Source of the DNA: Hofstenia miamia
Taxonomy: Eukaryota > Xenacoelomorpha > Acoela
Direction: 5' to 3'
Length of the DNA: 64,000 nucleotides
Assembly (NCBI GenBank): GCA_004352715.1
Contig: SCFE01000003.1
Location: 1,672,103-1,736,102, forward strand
Shown here in pieces: positions 11,766-22,131 of this stretch. Positions within the stretch are counted from its first letter, which is position 1. Every line of letters starts with the position of its first letter. The position numbers and the translations under genes were made by a program. The notes beneath the pieces are model-generated. The model made no database searches and had not been told where the DNA came from. It saw nothing but the letters and a program-made list of their open reading frames with translations.

Positions 11766-11849
11766 TATTGCTAGAGTAATCAATCTAACCCCATCCCAAA
11801 GTGACTCAAAAGCCTGTTCTAGTCCCAGTCCCTCATCTCACAATTCAGC

Positions 11850-14040
11850 CAGTGTCCAGTCCAGGAAAGTGGAGGAATGAAAGCACAAAACCTCTAAGGT
11901 CAGGGACAAGCTTTCACATCTGTACTTCATCACCACACAAAAGGCCATCCACTTTGTCTGTGATAATCTGTCAGATGAAACAAAAAATAAGTTATGCTGG
12001 ACATTTAACTCAAACACATTAACTTGTTCAGTGGACATGATTCCATTCATTATCAATGCAGAAAGGAGGCCCTCATTAACACCATAATCTGCTATGACTC
12101 CAAAATGCAAGGCAGGCAACCTTGGCTCTATTCACATAGCACAGTGCATACCTTGTTCAACAAGGATTTCATTCTCTCACATCTCTGGGAGTTCCTCAAC
12201 AACAAAAAGCAAATCCAGAGCTTTGATTGTGTCAACATAGATTTTGACAAATTGCTAATGATATATTTTTTCCAGTTCAATGAAGTCACTTAACCAAAAA
12301 TCTTAGAAAAGATAGAAATTGCCTACTGACTCATGAAGATCAAAAACATCTGCCTCATAATGTTCCTCAAGGAGGAATATCAAGACAACATCCCTGACCA
12401 AGTCAAGAGCTTGCACTTCAGAACAGAGCATTTTACTATCTTATATCATGTATAACACTAACATCATTTCTACCACAAAACTCATATACATGGATCTACT
12501 CTTGTGTATGAAGATACCTTCTCACCATCTTGTCATTGATACCTGGCTACTGATCAATGCTGCAATCCATGCACAGACCTTGGAGTCAATTAATACAGCT
12601 CTTCCTGGCCTTGTTTTTGTCACCAACCTTTGCATCAGTTTCACATTTTCTCAGAGTTCAGCCACACTGTATCAATGATGCATGGACAACCTTAAAAGCT
12701 GATAAAAACCCAGAGAGTGAGTGGCCTAAGATTAAGATATGCAGCCTGAGCTCCCAGTATTATCAATCCATAGAAAAGCTACTCATGAGCTACAACTCTC
12801 CTATACAATTCAAGAATGGCAGAACTTCACCAAGAAATTATTTTCTGAGAAATTTACACCAGCTATACAATCATGTGGAGCTATTTGGATACTGGCTGCC
12901 TTCCTCACCTATGATCCACAGATTCAGCTGCCTCTTGACAAAGCAGCCCATGAATGATTGGCAAAACATTGTACTCATGAGATTGGCATCTGCCCAGCCA
13001 CCTGGAAAGTAAAAAATTGGCTGTTGCATTCTTGCTCATTACCTGTATCTCCTGGAAAGTCTAAGAAAGCAATAGAGCATTTTGAGAAATTCTATGCTTA
13101 CCTCATCAGTACAAGTAGTATGCTCAGGCACCTGAAACCACAAATGATTGTCAACTGCTTAGGGATTGCCTTCTCTGATTTGAACATCTTCTTGGACACC
13201 CTCAAGAAGTATATGTGGGGTGCCACTGCTGTGGCAACCAAGTTTCTGTCCCTCAACTCTGGATATGTGCCACTGTTCACTGATTGTTTAATTTGCTGTG
13301 AATTTGGTTCAAACATGCAGTTTCTAGAGCTAGTGGAACATTACAGCATACCAGCCAAGACAGAGGTCCTCTTCAACCTGGAGAACATGAATTACCCTGA
13401 GTGTGATTATAGTAAGCTTATTGAGACTTGACGAAATGCCAGCAAAGCTGGTGAAATCATCCCCATCATGGTCCTTGAGCAAACAATGAGATCACCCAAG
13501 CAGTTCTATCAGGAAGAAGAGCTACTTGCATCCTCTGCCATCAAGGCATCTCTGTCCACAAGGGCGCTAATTGAAGCCATTAACTTGGAAAAAATTTTTG
13601 AAGCTGCCATACTGCCAAAATCAACACCCACTTGGTAAATGATCCTGAATAAATGACCCTCCAGCAGGTCAATGACTTTTACTCCTTATTCATGGATCAC
13701 ACTACACAGATGGGCTCTCTATGGGAGGTTTTCCTCCACTTCTACCTGGACACACACATCAGTGCCAAGTATGCCCACACATCCAACACAGATGTGTTAA
13801 TGACACTAATGATTGCTCTCAAAGGTCTCTGCCTGTATGAATGTTTATTTGATACCTTCACTCAGAAACTCAATATACTATGAAAAAATTGTCCTATTAG
13901 CTCATGCCTTCCTGAAATTCAGTTCTTTTGACTCCACAACAAAACTGTCACTCAATGAGAGGCTCTCATGCAGGTTACCAGAAGACCATGCTATGCAGAA
14001 CTCACTTCTTGGGATGATGTCCTAGCTGTTGAAATGATAG
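11850..14040 (+). pseudogene. ORF3: long extra reading frame downstream of integrase
   Basis: Coding-like frames follow each other with frameshifts over about 2.2 kb up to the polypurine tract. The main pieces are at about 11907-12078, 12060-12293, 12448-12678, 12557-13012, 12958-13431, 13653-13883 and 13813-14025. The N-terminal part (LYFITTQKAIHF, NLSDETKN, PFIINA, ALINTIICYDSK) aligns with family 2 frames at 35,970-36,150 and 47,083-47,400 (NLSPETKHF-like, PIVIDKAN, AMCNTIISYKQS). The C-terminal part (MGSLWEVFLHFYLDTH, LMIALKGLCLYE, then SWDDVLAVEMIEE) aligns with a family 2 fragment at 25,995-26,905 (MSL.DMLAHFYPET, LMIVLKGFKLYE, IWSNKLAECLI). I see no signal peptide, clear membrane anchor, protease or nuclease motif. 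An envelope protein is therefore not supported. Function unknown; conservation between two families suggests it was a real protein of this lineage. Confidence 0.7.
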
Positions 14041-14101
14041 AGGAGACAAAAGTTGTTGTGTGACCCTGCAGTAAATCTATTACCACAAATTTAACCATGC
14101 A

Positions 14102-14117
14102 ATGGGGGGGGGGAGCA
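14102..14117 (+). promoter_or_regulatory. Polypurine tract of family 1
   Basis: A run of about ten G preceded by AAT and followed by AGCA lies directly before the 3' LTR. This is where plus-strand DNA priming is expected. Confidence 0.8.
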
Positions 14118-15038
14118 TGTAGAGTCACTCAGGGCACCCTCTTTATTTTTTAATTCAATTATTTTGCACTCTAATCAATTGATGCTAATTTTGCATTCTA
14201 TTTTAGTAATTTGTCTATTTTCAAGTGTAGTATTATGATAAATTTAATTGTTGTCCCCTCAAATTGTAGAAACACATGATTGCTTGCTTAATTTGCAAGA
14301 GAATTCATGTGACAACTTTGTAAACAGATTACCAGTAATTATTTACTGATTTTTGTAGAAAAGTAGGGAAGACATTGTAGCCAAGCCCAATAAAAGTTTT
14401 GTCTCACTTGGACATCATTACTTTTTTCTTTCTTATTAAATTACTAACTGTTTTAGGTGTTATGGATTTTATGATAATTAATTTTGTGTAAGATCCAGTG
14501 ATAATTTGGGAGTTACTCTGCTGTGCATAGGGTGATAACTAGAACTTTGACAGTTGGCAGCCCATATTGTGGTTGCTTTAAGGCTAAGTATACATGTAGA
14601 GAATAATAACTTTTACTTCAATCATTTTTGTACATGCACTTAACATCACACTATGCAAATATAATATGCTGTTGGCTAATGAGAATGCATGGCAATTACA
14701 TGCTATTATTATGTTTATTTATATGAGCTGAGATAACAAGAACTATGAGATAAATTGTTTTTTTGAGCTAGAACTTAATACTTGAGACACACAATCAGCA
14801 CCTTGGTGAGTCAGGATGGCTTTCTTGATATGGCTTCAGCATGGTGCGATGTGAATTGGAATGCTTTCTCAGTGATTGGTTTCAGTTTTTCTTTAATGAA
14901 ATTGGCAAACTACCAATGTACTTCTTTTTCTGTTAGAATGCAGGTCACTCTCTGCAATGGCTATCTTTGCAACCTTCAGAAGAACCTAAGAGTTACCCAG
15001 TGCTGCTTTAGTGGTGAGAGTGCCCCTGTGATTCTACA
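14118..15038 (+). repeat. 3' LTR of family 1 element
   Basis: 921 bp, TGTAGAGTCACT to GATTCTACA, followed by the target duplication TTAG at 15039-15042. It matches the 5' LTR over its whole length with scattered differences, including a short deletion near 14860 relative to 6510. Confidence 0.93.
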
Positions 15039-15042
15039 TTAG

Positions 15043-15949
15043 AGTAGCAGAAGACCAAAATTGTACCTGTCAGATATTTGCCAATTTTTTCTACAGTATG
15101 ATTTTATTTTATTTTATATAAATATGTGCAATTTGTTCATTTTGTTTCCCTTCAGTTTATTCTTAGTAAATTCATTTTTTACTGTTTATCTAAAAGTATG
15201 TGTTTCTAAATTCATTTACATAGTTAAAGGGTTCATGGGCAGGGGACAGCTTGGCTGCCATAATCCCTTAATCTTAGTTTAGGCATATGGTTAAAGACTT
15301 GGTTGTACTGCATTTCATTTGTGAATAAAATTAACCTTTATTGCTTTCACCAAAATGGCATTAGATGAGAGTTGCACTGCATTTAGGTATTTTCACTTAG
15401 CATGTAGGTTTAACTCACTGCACCCAAGAGTTAGAGCTTATTTAATCTTTATCTTAAATAGGGTTCTAGTCTTATACTACTCTTTCTTAAGATTATTGGT
15501 ATCTGGTTGGCTGAGTGTGGCCACTTTTCCCTAACACAATCTCCTGTTTACCTTTAACTTTTATTAGTATAAGGTATTATAGCAGGAGGAGTTAGTTATT
15601 AATTTGTAGCACCAGTAAATCCATACTTTGACTCAAAACCCTCAATAGATATATTAGTAGGATTGCTCACAGATTTCATACAAATGCCACATGATGACCA
15701 CTATATAGGACTCTGAGTACAAATATTGTTTAATAATTAACCATACCACTGTCAGGAGAAGCTCTAATATAACCATTAAGAAGATTTTGAACCCTACAAA
15801 AAAGAGATGAAACCCTACCACAAGTGGTCTGCAGCTGAAATTACCACTTTCAGTGCTGGTGCAAAAATTTTTTAGAATTGCAGAACATAGCCTAGCAAAC
15901 CTAGTTTTAGTTATGTTAGTTAAAGTTCCTTTAACTTCTAAGAACAAGA
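15043..15949. other. No gene seen; possible leader of the following gag fragment
   Basis: T-rich sequence without recognisable coding content. Its position before a gag start suggests it may be an LTR or leader remnant of another gypsy copy, but I find no TGTAGA/TCTACA boundary or primer site in it. Confidence 0.4.
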
Positions 15950-16500
15950 ATGCCAAACACTAGAAGTCACAAATCAAAAGTCACTCCTGAAAAACCTAGC
16001 CAAACCCTATCTACACCACAAGATGATTGTTCTAAAGAAGAGCTCTGTGACACAATCACTCTCTTAAAACACCAAACAATTGAGCTGAAAGAGAACATTG
16101 ATTTAATTGAGATCAAAAATTGCAGACATTTTGATCAGTTACATAAGGAAAACCATTTACTTAGGACAGAAATATTAAATTTAAACTCAGAAAAAATGCA
16201 TTAATAATAAATTGAAAAACCATGACGTCCTTAGACAGGACCAAAGACTCAAAAGAATGACAATCTTCAAAAACAATTTGCTACAGCAAACTAAGAACAG
16301 CTTAAATTCCTCCTTTCAAACACAATGTTAATAAAACAAGTCAAAGAATGCAACATACAAAACATTCAAGTAACAGGGCAACTCATAGCCAAGGAAGCAG
16401 AAAATAATTCTTTACCCTGAGAAATACAAACCACTATGATGCAATTGACTAATTTACAGGGTTATCAGAATAAATTAGCAGCTGAGTTGTTCTCTTTTCT
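15950..16500 (+). pseudogene. gag N-terminal fragment of a related gypsy element
   Basis: An 84-codon frame starts MPNTRSHKSK and contains a coiled-coil-like segment (LKHQTIELKENIDLIE, then LHKENHLLRTEILNL). The basic start and the LHKEN segment resemble family 2 gag (starts at 31,687 minus and 52,885 plus; LHKENTNLK). After a stop at 16,204 a frameshifted continuation rich in Gln, Lys and Asn can be followed to about 16,500. No capsid or pol follows; the sequence then switches to minus-strand coding content. Confidence 0.6.
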
Positions 16501-16559
16501 GTTTAGATATGGGTAAAGTTAATGTTGCGTCCTCAGTTACATAAATTGATATTAGCAAC

Positions 16560-18130
16560 AGCACAGATTTAGCTTTACAATCAAGTGCTTGTTTTTCTTC
16601 AAAGAATGAATATCAAAAGTCAGTGTGATCTTGAATATCTAACAATTTCTGAATAATACTGATTAGGTGCTCTACTGAATAGTGATATGTTTGTGATTGA
16701 GATGATATTGAAATGACAGGCCAAACATTATTAGTTGGTCTATCTGCCTTTATAGTTTCCCAAACAGTATTAACTTCATTGAGTGCATTAACTGATTGTG
16801 ATAAGTAAAGGAAACATGAAATTCTGTAATTTTGTTAGGAGCAGGTTTATCTGCTATTAGTTCATACAATTGTGCTTGTAATAAAACATCAATAGCTAGG
16901 CACTAATCAACCATAACCTGATGGTGAGGGTATATTCTATGTAAAAAGAAATCAATGTGAATCAGAGCAGTTGTTGAATTACAAAACTCTTGTAAACCCA
17001 AAACACTAAAATTTTCAGGCTTTAGAATCAAAAAGTTCTCCAAACTTAATTCGAATTCATAAAGTTCAGAATCACAATATTTACTATTATTAAAATCAGT
17101 AAGAATAACAACTAAGTGAATCTTGTTTAATTTTGCCAAATGATATACTAGAGATAATTTATCCATGAGTTTAGTATCACAAAGTTCTTCTTATTTGATA
17201 AAGTAAATAATTAAAATGTTTTCCAGAAAGAGATGGATTTGTGCTAGCAAACCCAAATTGTCCTTATATGTACATGTAATGAGTTTATGTAAATTATTAA
17301 GAAAAAATTCATTATCAAAACAAGTGTGTACCATACTACAAAAATAAGGGCAATTGAGATCTTTGTTCATTGAGTATGGGTAATAGATCAGACTATTAAC
17401 TGACGGACATATTTAAGCATCAATTAAGAACGGCATTGTTGAGGTACTAGCATAGTGCTGTGATGCAGGGTTTTCGAGTCGAGTTCGAGTTATTTGGACA
17501 GAGTTCGAGTTTTTTCATTTCGAGTTCGAGTTTGAGTATTTTTTTGAATGAAATTCCGAGTTCAATCGAGTTTTTTTTTTCTAATTCCGAGTTTTTAGGG
17601 TAAAAAATATTTATTTAACAATAATTCTAAGATAAAAAATAGTTTTTGTGACTGGTAAGAAAATTGATATTTAAAAAAATTTAATTTTTACGGCATTTTC
17701 CAGTTCGAGTTCGAGTTCGAGTTTTGATGATTTCTCTTCCGAGTTTTTCTGATCGAGTTTTGCGAGCTTATTTGAGTTCGAGTTCTTAAAATTCCGAGTA
17801 CTCGAAAACCCTGCTGTGATGTATTCAATTCTTTTTTGATTTGGAGTTTTTTCAGCATATTGTGTTTCAGAATCCATATTAGTTTCAGCTTCTGTCAATG
17901 GATTTTTTGACAAGGATGTGGCGTTTTTGGTTACAAAATTTTGAAAGCTATTACCAAGTTTGATTTGGTTTGAAATTTTGTTATGATTATCAATTTGAAG
18001 CTTTGCTTCAACAGCATTTTTGATGAAAGTAGAAAGTTTATCCTTCGGACCGCATTTCTGTTCAAATCAGCAATGGATTCGTAGTGGCATACCATTTTTT
18101 TCAATACAAAAAGCAAATTTTAAGTGCTTC
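16560..18130 (-). pseudogene. Decayed ORF3-like frame, interrupted by a hAT MITE
   Basis: Read on the minus strand, interrupted frames run from about 18,116 to 16,560. If the MITE at 17,466-17,813 and one copy of its 8-bp target duplication are ignored, the host frame continues across it in register (KKELNTSQ before, HYASTSTMP after). Weak similarity to family 1 ORF3 is visible: LAKLNKIHLVVIL against SKAGEIIPIMVL, and QAQLYELIAD against GLCLYECLFD. The match is low and made by eye, so it may be another gene of an LTR element instead. The segment abuts a plus-strand gag fragment at about 16,500-16,560, so it is a rearranged remnant, not an intact element. Confidence 0.4.
17466..17813. mobile_element. 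hAT-type MITE, 348 bp, with 8-bp target duplication
   Basis: Perfect 14-bp terminal inverted repeats CAGGGTTTTCGAGT / ACTCGAAAACCCTG are flanked by CTGTGATG on both sides (17,458-17,465 and 17,814-17,821). An 8-bp duplication with CAGGG ends is typical of hAT elements. The interior is mostly degenerate GAGTTC repeats in the same orientation, so it has no coding capacity. Confidence 0.92.
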
Positions 18131-18137
18131 AACACTG

Positions 18138-19535
18138 TTTTGAGATCAAAAATGGACATATACGATATACCAGGGAGGATAGGTTTGGATTTGGACTAAG
18201 GTGTTGGAAAAATAGGACGACTTAGGCAGTAGTCCATGCAAATCAACTCAAATGCAGTGAATCCTATATAACTTAAGAGCAATATGTTGAACAATCAATG
18301 CTGAATTTTAAAATATTACAATAGTATCAAATGCTCTTATAGTACTACAATCTAATACAGTCAATTTTGGTAAAGCAAAATAATTCAAAATTCCAACAAA
18401 TTCATTTCGTTCCTTATTTTTAAGCTTTGTAGTAATCTAGTTCCTAAAATTGTCATAAACTATAATTATAAAATATTTATAGAGTTAAATAGTTGAGTTT
18501 CTTATGGTACTACCGCCTAATTAATTTTATTATGTCCAAATCCAAAAATCACCATTTTGCAATGTTACTGTGAATTGAGAATTTTAGTTGATTCAAACAA
18601 CAAAATAAAACGTACTTACTTCAAAATTGCAGCTAAGGCGATGAAAACAAGAATAGTTCAAACAATGGCAATTTAGTGTGCAAACCCAAAATTTATATTG
18701 CAAAACATTAAAGAAAATTGCAGTGGAGTGTATTAANTTTTGAGATCAAAAATGGACATATACGATATACCAGGGAGGATAGGTTTGGATTTGGACTAAG
18801 GTGTTGGAAAAATAGGACGACTTAGGCAGTAGTCCATGCAAATCAACTCAAATGCAGTGAATCCTATATAACTTAAGAGCAATATGTTGAACAATCAATG
18901 CTGAATTTTAAAATATTACAATAGTATCAAATGCTCTTATAGTACTACAATCTAATACAGTCAATTTTGGTAAAGCAAAATAATTCAAGATTTTTTTGTC
19001 AACGATCATAGAATGGGCCTAAAATGACCGGATTAAGGCTGGGTGGGAGCCTCAATTTTTGGCTAATGTCCATCATGTTTGAAATAGATTGCTTTTTGTA
19101 CCTGTAGTTGTTCAATCACAAGAAGCAAATCTGTTTCTGATTGGCTTGATGTTGATTATGAGCGGAAATTGATCATTGCGCTGCCAAAATTCCAACAAAT
19201 TCATTTCGTTCCTTATTTTTAAGCTTTGTAGTAATCTAGTTCCTAAAATTGTCATAAACTATAATTATAAAATATTTATAGAGTTAAATAGTTGAGTTTC
19301 TTATGGTACTACCGCCTAATTAATTTTATTATGTCCAAATCCAAAAATCACCATTTTGCAATGTTACTGTGAATTGAGAATTTTAGTTGATTCAAACAAC
19401 AAAATAAAACGTACTTACTTCAAAATTGCAGCTAAGGCGATGAAAACAAGAATAGTTCAAACAATGGCAATTTAGTGTGCAAACCCAAAATTTATATTGC
19501 AAAACATTAAAGAAAATTGCAGTGGAGTGTATTAA
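18138..19535. repeat. Tandem duplication across an N (18138-18736 and 18738-19535)
   Basis: The 599 bases at 18,138-18,736 recur at 18,738-19,535, apparently base for base, except for a 197-199-bp insertion in the second copy. The copies are separated by a single N at 18,737. Near identity plus the N suggests two alleles placed in tandem by the assembler. The duplicated sequence itself has no recognised gene. Confidence 0.85.
18989..19185. mobile_element. Presence/absence insertion of about 197 bp
   Basis: It is present in the second copy of the duplication and absent from the first (empty site TAATTCAAAATTCC near 18,381-18,394). It begins GATTTTTTTGTC and ends GCGCTGCC, flanked by AA. No terminal inverted repeat or long target duplication is evident, so it could be an unclassified small element or a deletion in the other allele. 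Confidence 0.55.
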
Positions 19536-21212
19536 AGTCCGTTATAGAAAGATTTATTTTTTCTAAATGAATTTAAGATTTAAATATAAATTTTAAATTT
19601 TACTTTTCATTGAAATTGGAATACTAGTTTGGATTACAAATTTTAAATCATATAAAAACAACATGAAATAAATTAATACTCTATTATTGCTATCGAAAGA
19701 TATTGTTTTATAAAAATTTTTTTATTAGTGATTATAATAATCACGAACCTTCTGAAAACTAAGTTGATCTTGGCATTGCAAGTTGCTTATAGTGCATCTC
19801 ACATGAGAATTGTACAATTTTATTAGGATCAATAAATTTGGCGTTGTTTGCACCAACAAGTTATTCAATTTTCTTATCTGTGTTTCTTCAGCATTTCCAT
19901 TTGCAAGTTTATAAAACAAATGTTTTTGGTTGCTTTAAAATCTTAAAAACCTGAACCATTATTGTAGTATGCATACCTCAAAATCAATCCTCTAAGAACC
20001 GAATTCAGTGTAATGTTTCCAAAAATAGAAGATATCCATTTAAATATTAAGAAACTCAAATTTACTGACGTCTGAATTGAGCCTGTCACCCAATGAAATA
20101 TCTTAGCCTGCATATCGAAAATACATTAAGCTTCACTAAACATATGCCTATAATAAAAAAATGAAAATTACTATAAAATAAATTTCTCATATACCTAAAT
20201 TAATCAACTTACTAATGAGCCACCTTTTGCATTGTACCGTTTTGTTTAGCAACCTAAAAAATCATTGCTAGATAAATCAGATTCGTAAATAAAATGGTCG
20301 AGAAGATGTGCTCCAATCCAAATCAATCATCAAAAAATGTCAAAAATGAACATTTTTCTTATGCTTCCTTCTATATTAGATTATTTTTTTAATTAATTTA
20401 TGGGATATTGTAAACAAACGGTTATCTTTTGACAAAATTCAATTTTTTTCTTATTTAAGTAGTTCTTTCAATAAAGTTCAAAAAGATATTTTTCAAAAAG
20501 TCATTCCTAAATTGCACAATTAAGAATTGGAATAACTTGACATTATATATAAGAAAACTAGATAAGCGGAATGTATAAAAGAATATTGGGGATTACATTT
20601 GCTTTCATTTATTCCAAAATTTGCAATAATGTTTAGTTAGGATATACTTTTTATAATTGGCTTAACTAACAACAATTGAAATATTTGTAAACATCAATTT
20701 CTGTAAATATTTACTTTTGTTTTGTGGATTGTACTTTTTAACACTATTGTTTTATCAGCACTTGATAATATATTTGTTTATATACGATATTGCAACAATA
20801 AATATTTCTTCCTTCATTATCAGTCATAAAATGGATTGCTTGCTTGGGACAGGACATAGCCTAGTGTATTTGGGTTACATACAACGAACCAGTTAACATC
20901 AGTTTTTCCTCCATTAGGCTTTCAAGCTCCTCATTACCTGAACATTTGGAATTTGAGAACCTAAAACGTTTTACAAAAATTATATTTTTCAATGAGAAAA
21001 TAGGATTCTTTGTAAAGTGCAGCACTTATAATTTAGTATAAATTTTCAGAAACCACGAATGTTTTTTCCTTCAAAATTTGATAATACTGTATTTCCTATA
21101 ATGTTATTATTTTGGAACCTTAAGTTTATCAATAGTTCAACAATTTAAATATTTGTATCAATGCTTTCGTTCATATATACAGAAATGTTTATAAAGTTCA
21201 TCTAAATATCGT
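19536..21212. other. AT-rich non-coding DNA containing one dispersed repeat
   Basis: No gene is recognised. The block at 20,401-20,732 is a dispersed repeat listed separately. Confidence 0.5.
20401..20732 (+). repeat. Dispersed direct repeat, copy 1
   Basis: About 330 bp beginning TGGGATATTGTAAACAAACGG, repeated at 23,367-23,681 in the same orientation with scattered differences and a small deletion. It has no coding content. It is probably an interspersed element whose ends I cannot define by inverted repeats. Confidence 0.8.
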
Positions 21213-21220
21213 TTTATAAG

Positions 21221-22123
21221 CTGGGCCGGGAACCGCTAAAATGCGGTTTCCGGTATCTGGGGTGCGGTTTGCGGTCTAAAATAATTCTTTGACAAGATAA
21301 AGACAAAATTAAATTTAACTAAGTTTAACCAAAACTGGACAATTTACTGAATATACAAAGTCAAATATTCTCGCTTCGTCAAACAATGGCAGAATGCTGT
21401 CATCCTGTTGGTTACCGTCGGCGGCTTTCAGAAATTTTGCTGCTAAATTTGCGCGCCCAGGTGAAGGCCTTTTTAATCCGAGACTCACTGTAATCAATGT
21501 TGCCTTTCAAAATGTCGAACAAAATATACACCGGGTTCTGCAACCATGTCATATACCTCCCCTGGTTGTGAAGTACAAGTCAAAAATTTCCTTCTTCAGC
21601 GACATTCTGCAGAGCTGTATGCCATAAGCCCAAGCATTGCACGCATCTCTGAAGAAACTGAGAGTAAGCAGATGGGCCACGCAGCAAACGGATATTGCGA
21701 TGTTTCGGTTTTCGGAAGTTTTAGAGTGGAATTAGTTGCCGGTAGAAAATATTTCTGAATTGGGGCGCTGGCTGACGAATCGGTTGATCGCTATTTTCGG
21801 CGAAAGTCATCCCATATATCCGCGTGCTTTTTCTTAAAATGGTCGCTTAGTGTCGCTAAACCAACAGTTCGAATGTTGTACTTGTAAACTGCGCTGATAT
21901 TCTGAAGCTTACATGCTTTACATGTGGATTTTTCAGCCGCTGTGTTGATTTCGTATAGCGACGAGTAGTCTCGTGTCACCTCCTGCCGCTCAGCCATGCA
22001 TTTCTTAAATAAGTTCCATCTAAAGTCATCTCTAGTTGTCAGCAAGCTGAAATCTGATTAGATGTGTGGTTTGAAAGCCAAAAGGCGGTTTGCGGTCCAG
22101 CCGTTTAATTGGTCCCACCCCAG
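21221..22123. mobile_element. Non-autonomous hAT element with BED-finger remnant
   Basis: The ends CTGGGCCGGGAACCGC and, from the right, CTGGGGTGGGACC are imperfect inverted repeats, and GCGGTTTGCGGTC words recur inside both ends. TTTATAAG flanks both sides (21,213-21,220 and 22,124-22,131), an 8-bp target duplication as made by hAT transposases. The interior keeps only an N-terminal BED zinc finger of the transposase on the minus strand. The GC content is clearly above that of the flanks. Confidence 0.9.
21791..22045 (-). pseudogene. BED-type zinc finger fragment of hAT transposase
   Basis: An 84-codon frame contains STCKACKLQ (CX2C), then TVGLATLSDHFKKKHADIW with HX4H, the layout of a BED finger that binds the transposon ends. 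It stops at DFRRK, and no RNase-H-like catalytic core or hAT dimerisation domain follows toward 21,221. The frame is intact over the finger. It is a remnant left by internal deletion, or an exon whose partners are lost. Confidence 0.7.
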
Positions 22124-22131
22124 TTTATAAG

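Larger units (their letters stand above)
5770..15038 (+). mobile_element. Full-length but inactive Ty3/gypsy LTR retrotransposon (family 1)
   Basis: Two direct LTRs (5770-6698 and 14118-15038) bracket a primer-binding site, gag, protease, RNase H, integrase, an extra ORF3 and a polypurine tract. Both LTRs start TGTAGA and end TCTACA. The flanking bases are TTAG on both sides, a 4-bp target duplication, so the insertion is intact end to end. The order PR, RT thumb/RNase H, IN is that of Ty3/gypsy (Metaviridae-type) elements. The reverse transcriptase palm is missing, and protease, RNase H and integrase have all lost key residues. LTR divergence is visible (scattered substitutions and small indels), so the insertion is old. 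Its protein sequences are clearly related to family 2 elements elsewhere in the window. Confidence 0.93.

Noticed and set aside
11850-14040. Envelope gene (errantivirus-like) as explanation for ORF3
   Set aside because: No signal peptide, furin-type site, fusion peptide or C-terminal membrane anchor is visible in any frame, and conserved blocks are soluble in character.
14782-15042. 86-codon frame in the 3' LTR
   Set aside because: It is LTR sequence; the matching part of the 5' LTR is interrupted, and no domain is seen.
17466-17813. Satellite or CRISPR-like array because of the GAGTTC repeats
   Set aside because: Perfect terminal inverted repeats and an exact 8-bp target duplication show a transposon; the repeats have no unique spacers.
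21394-21758. Plus-strand frames in the hAT element (77 and 70 codons)
   Set aside because: They are opposite to the transposase orientation shown by the BED finger and have no recognisable content.
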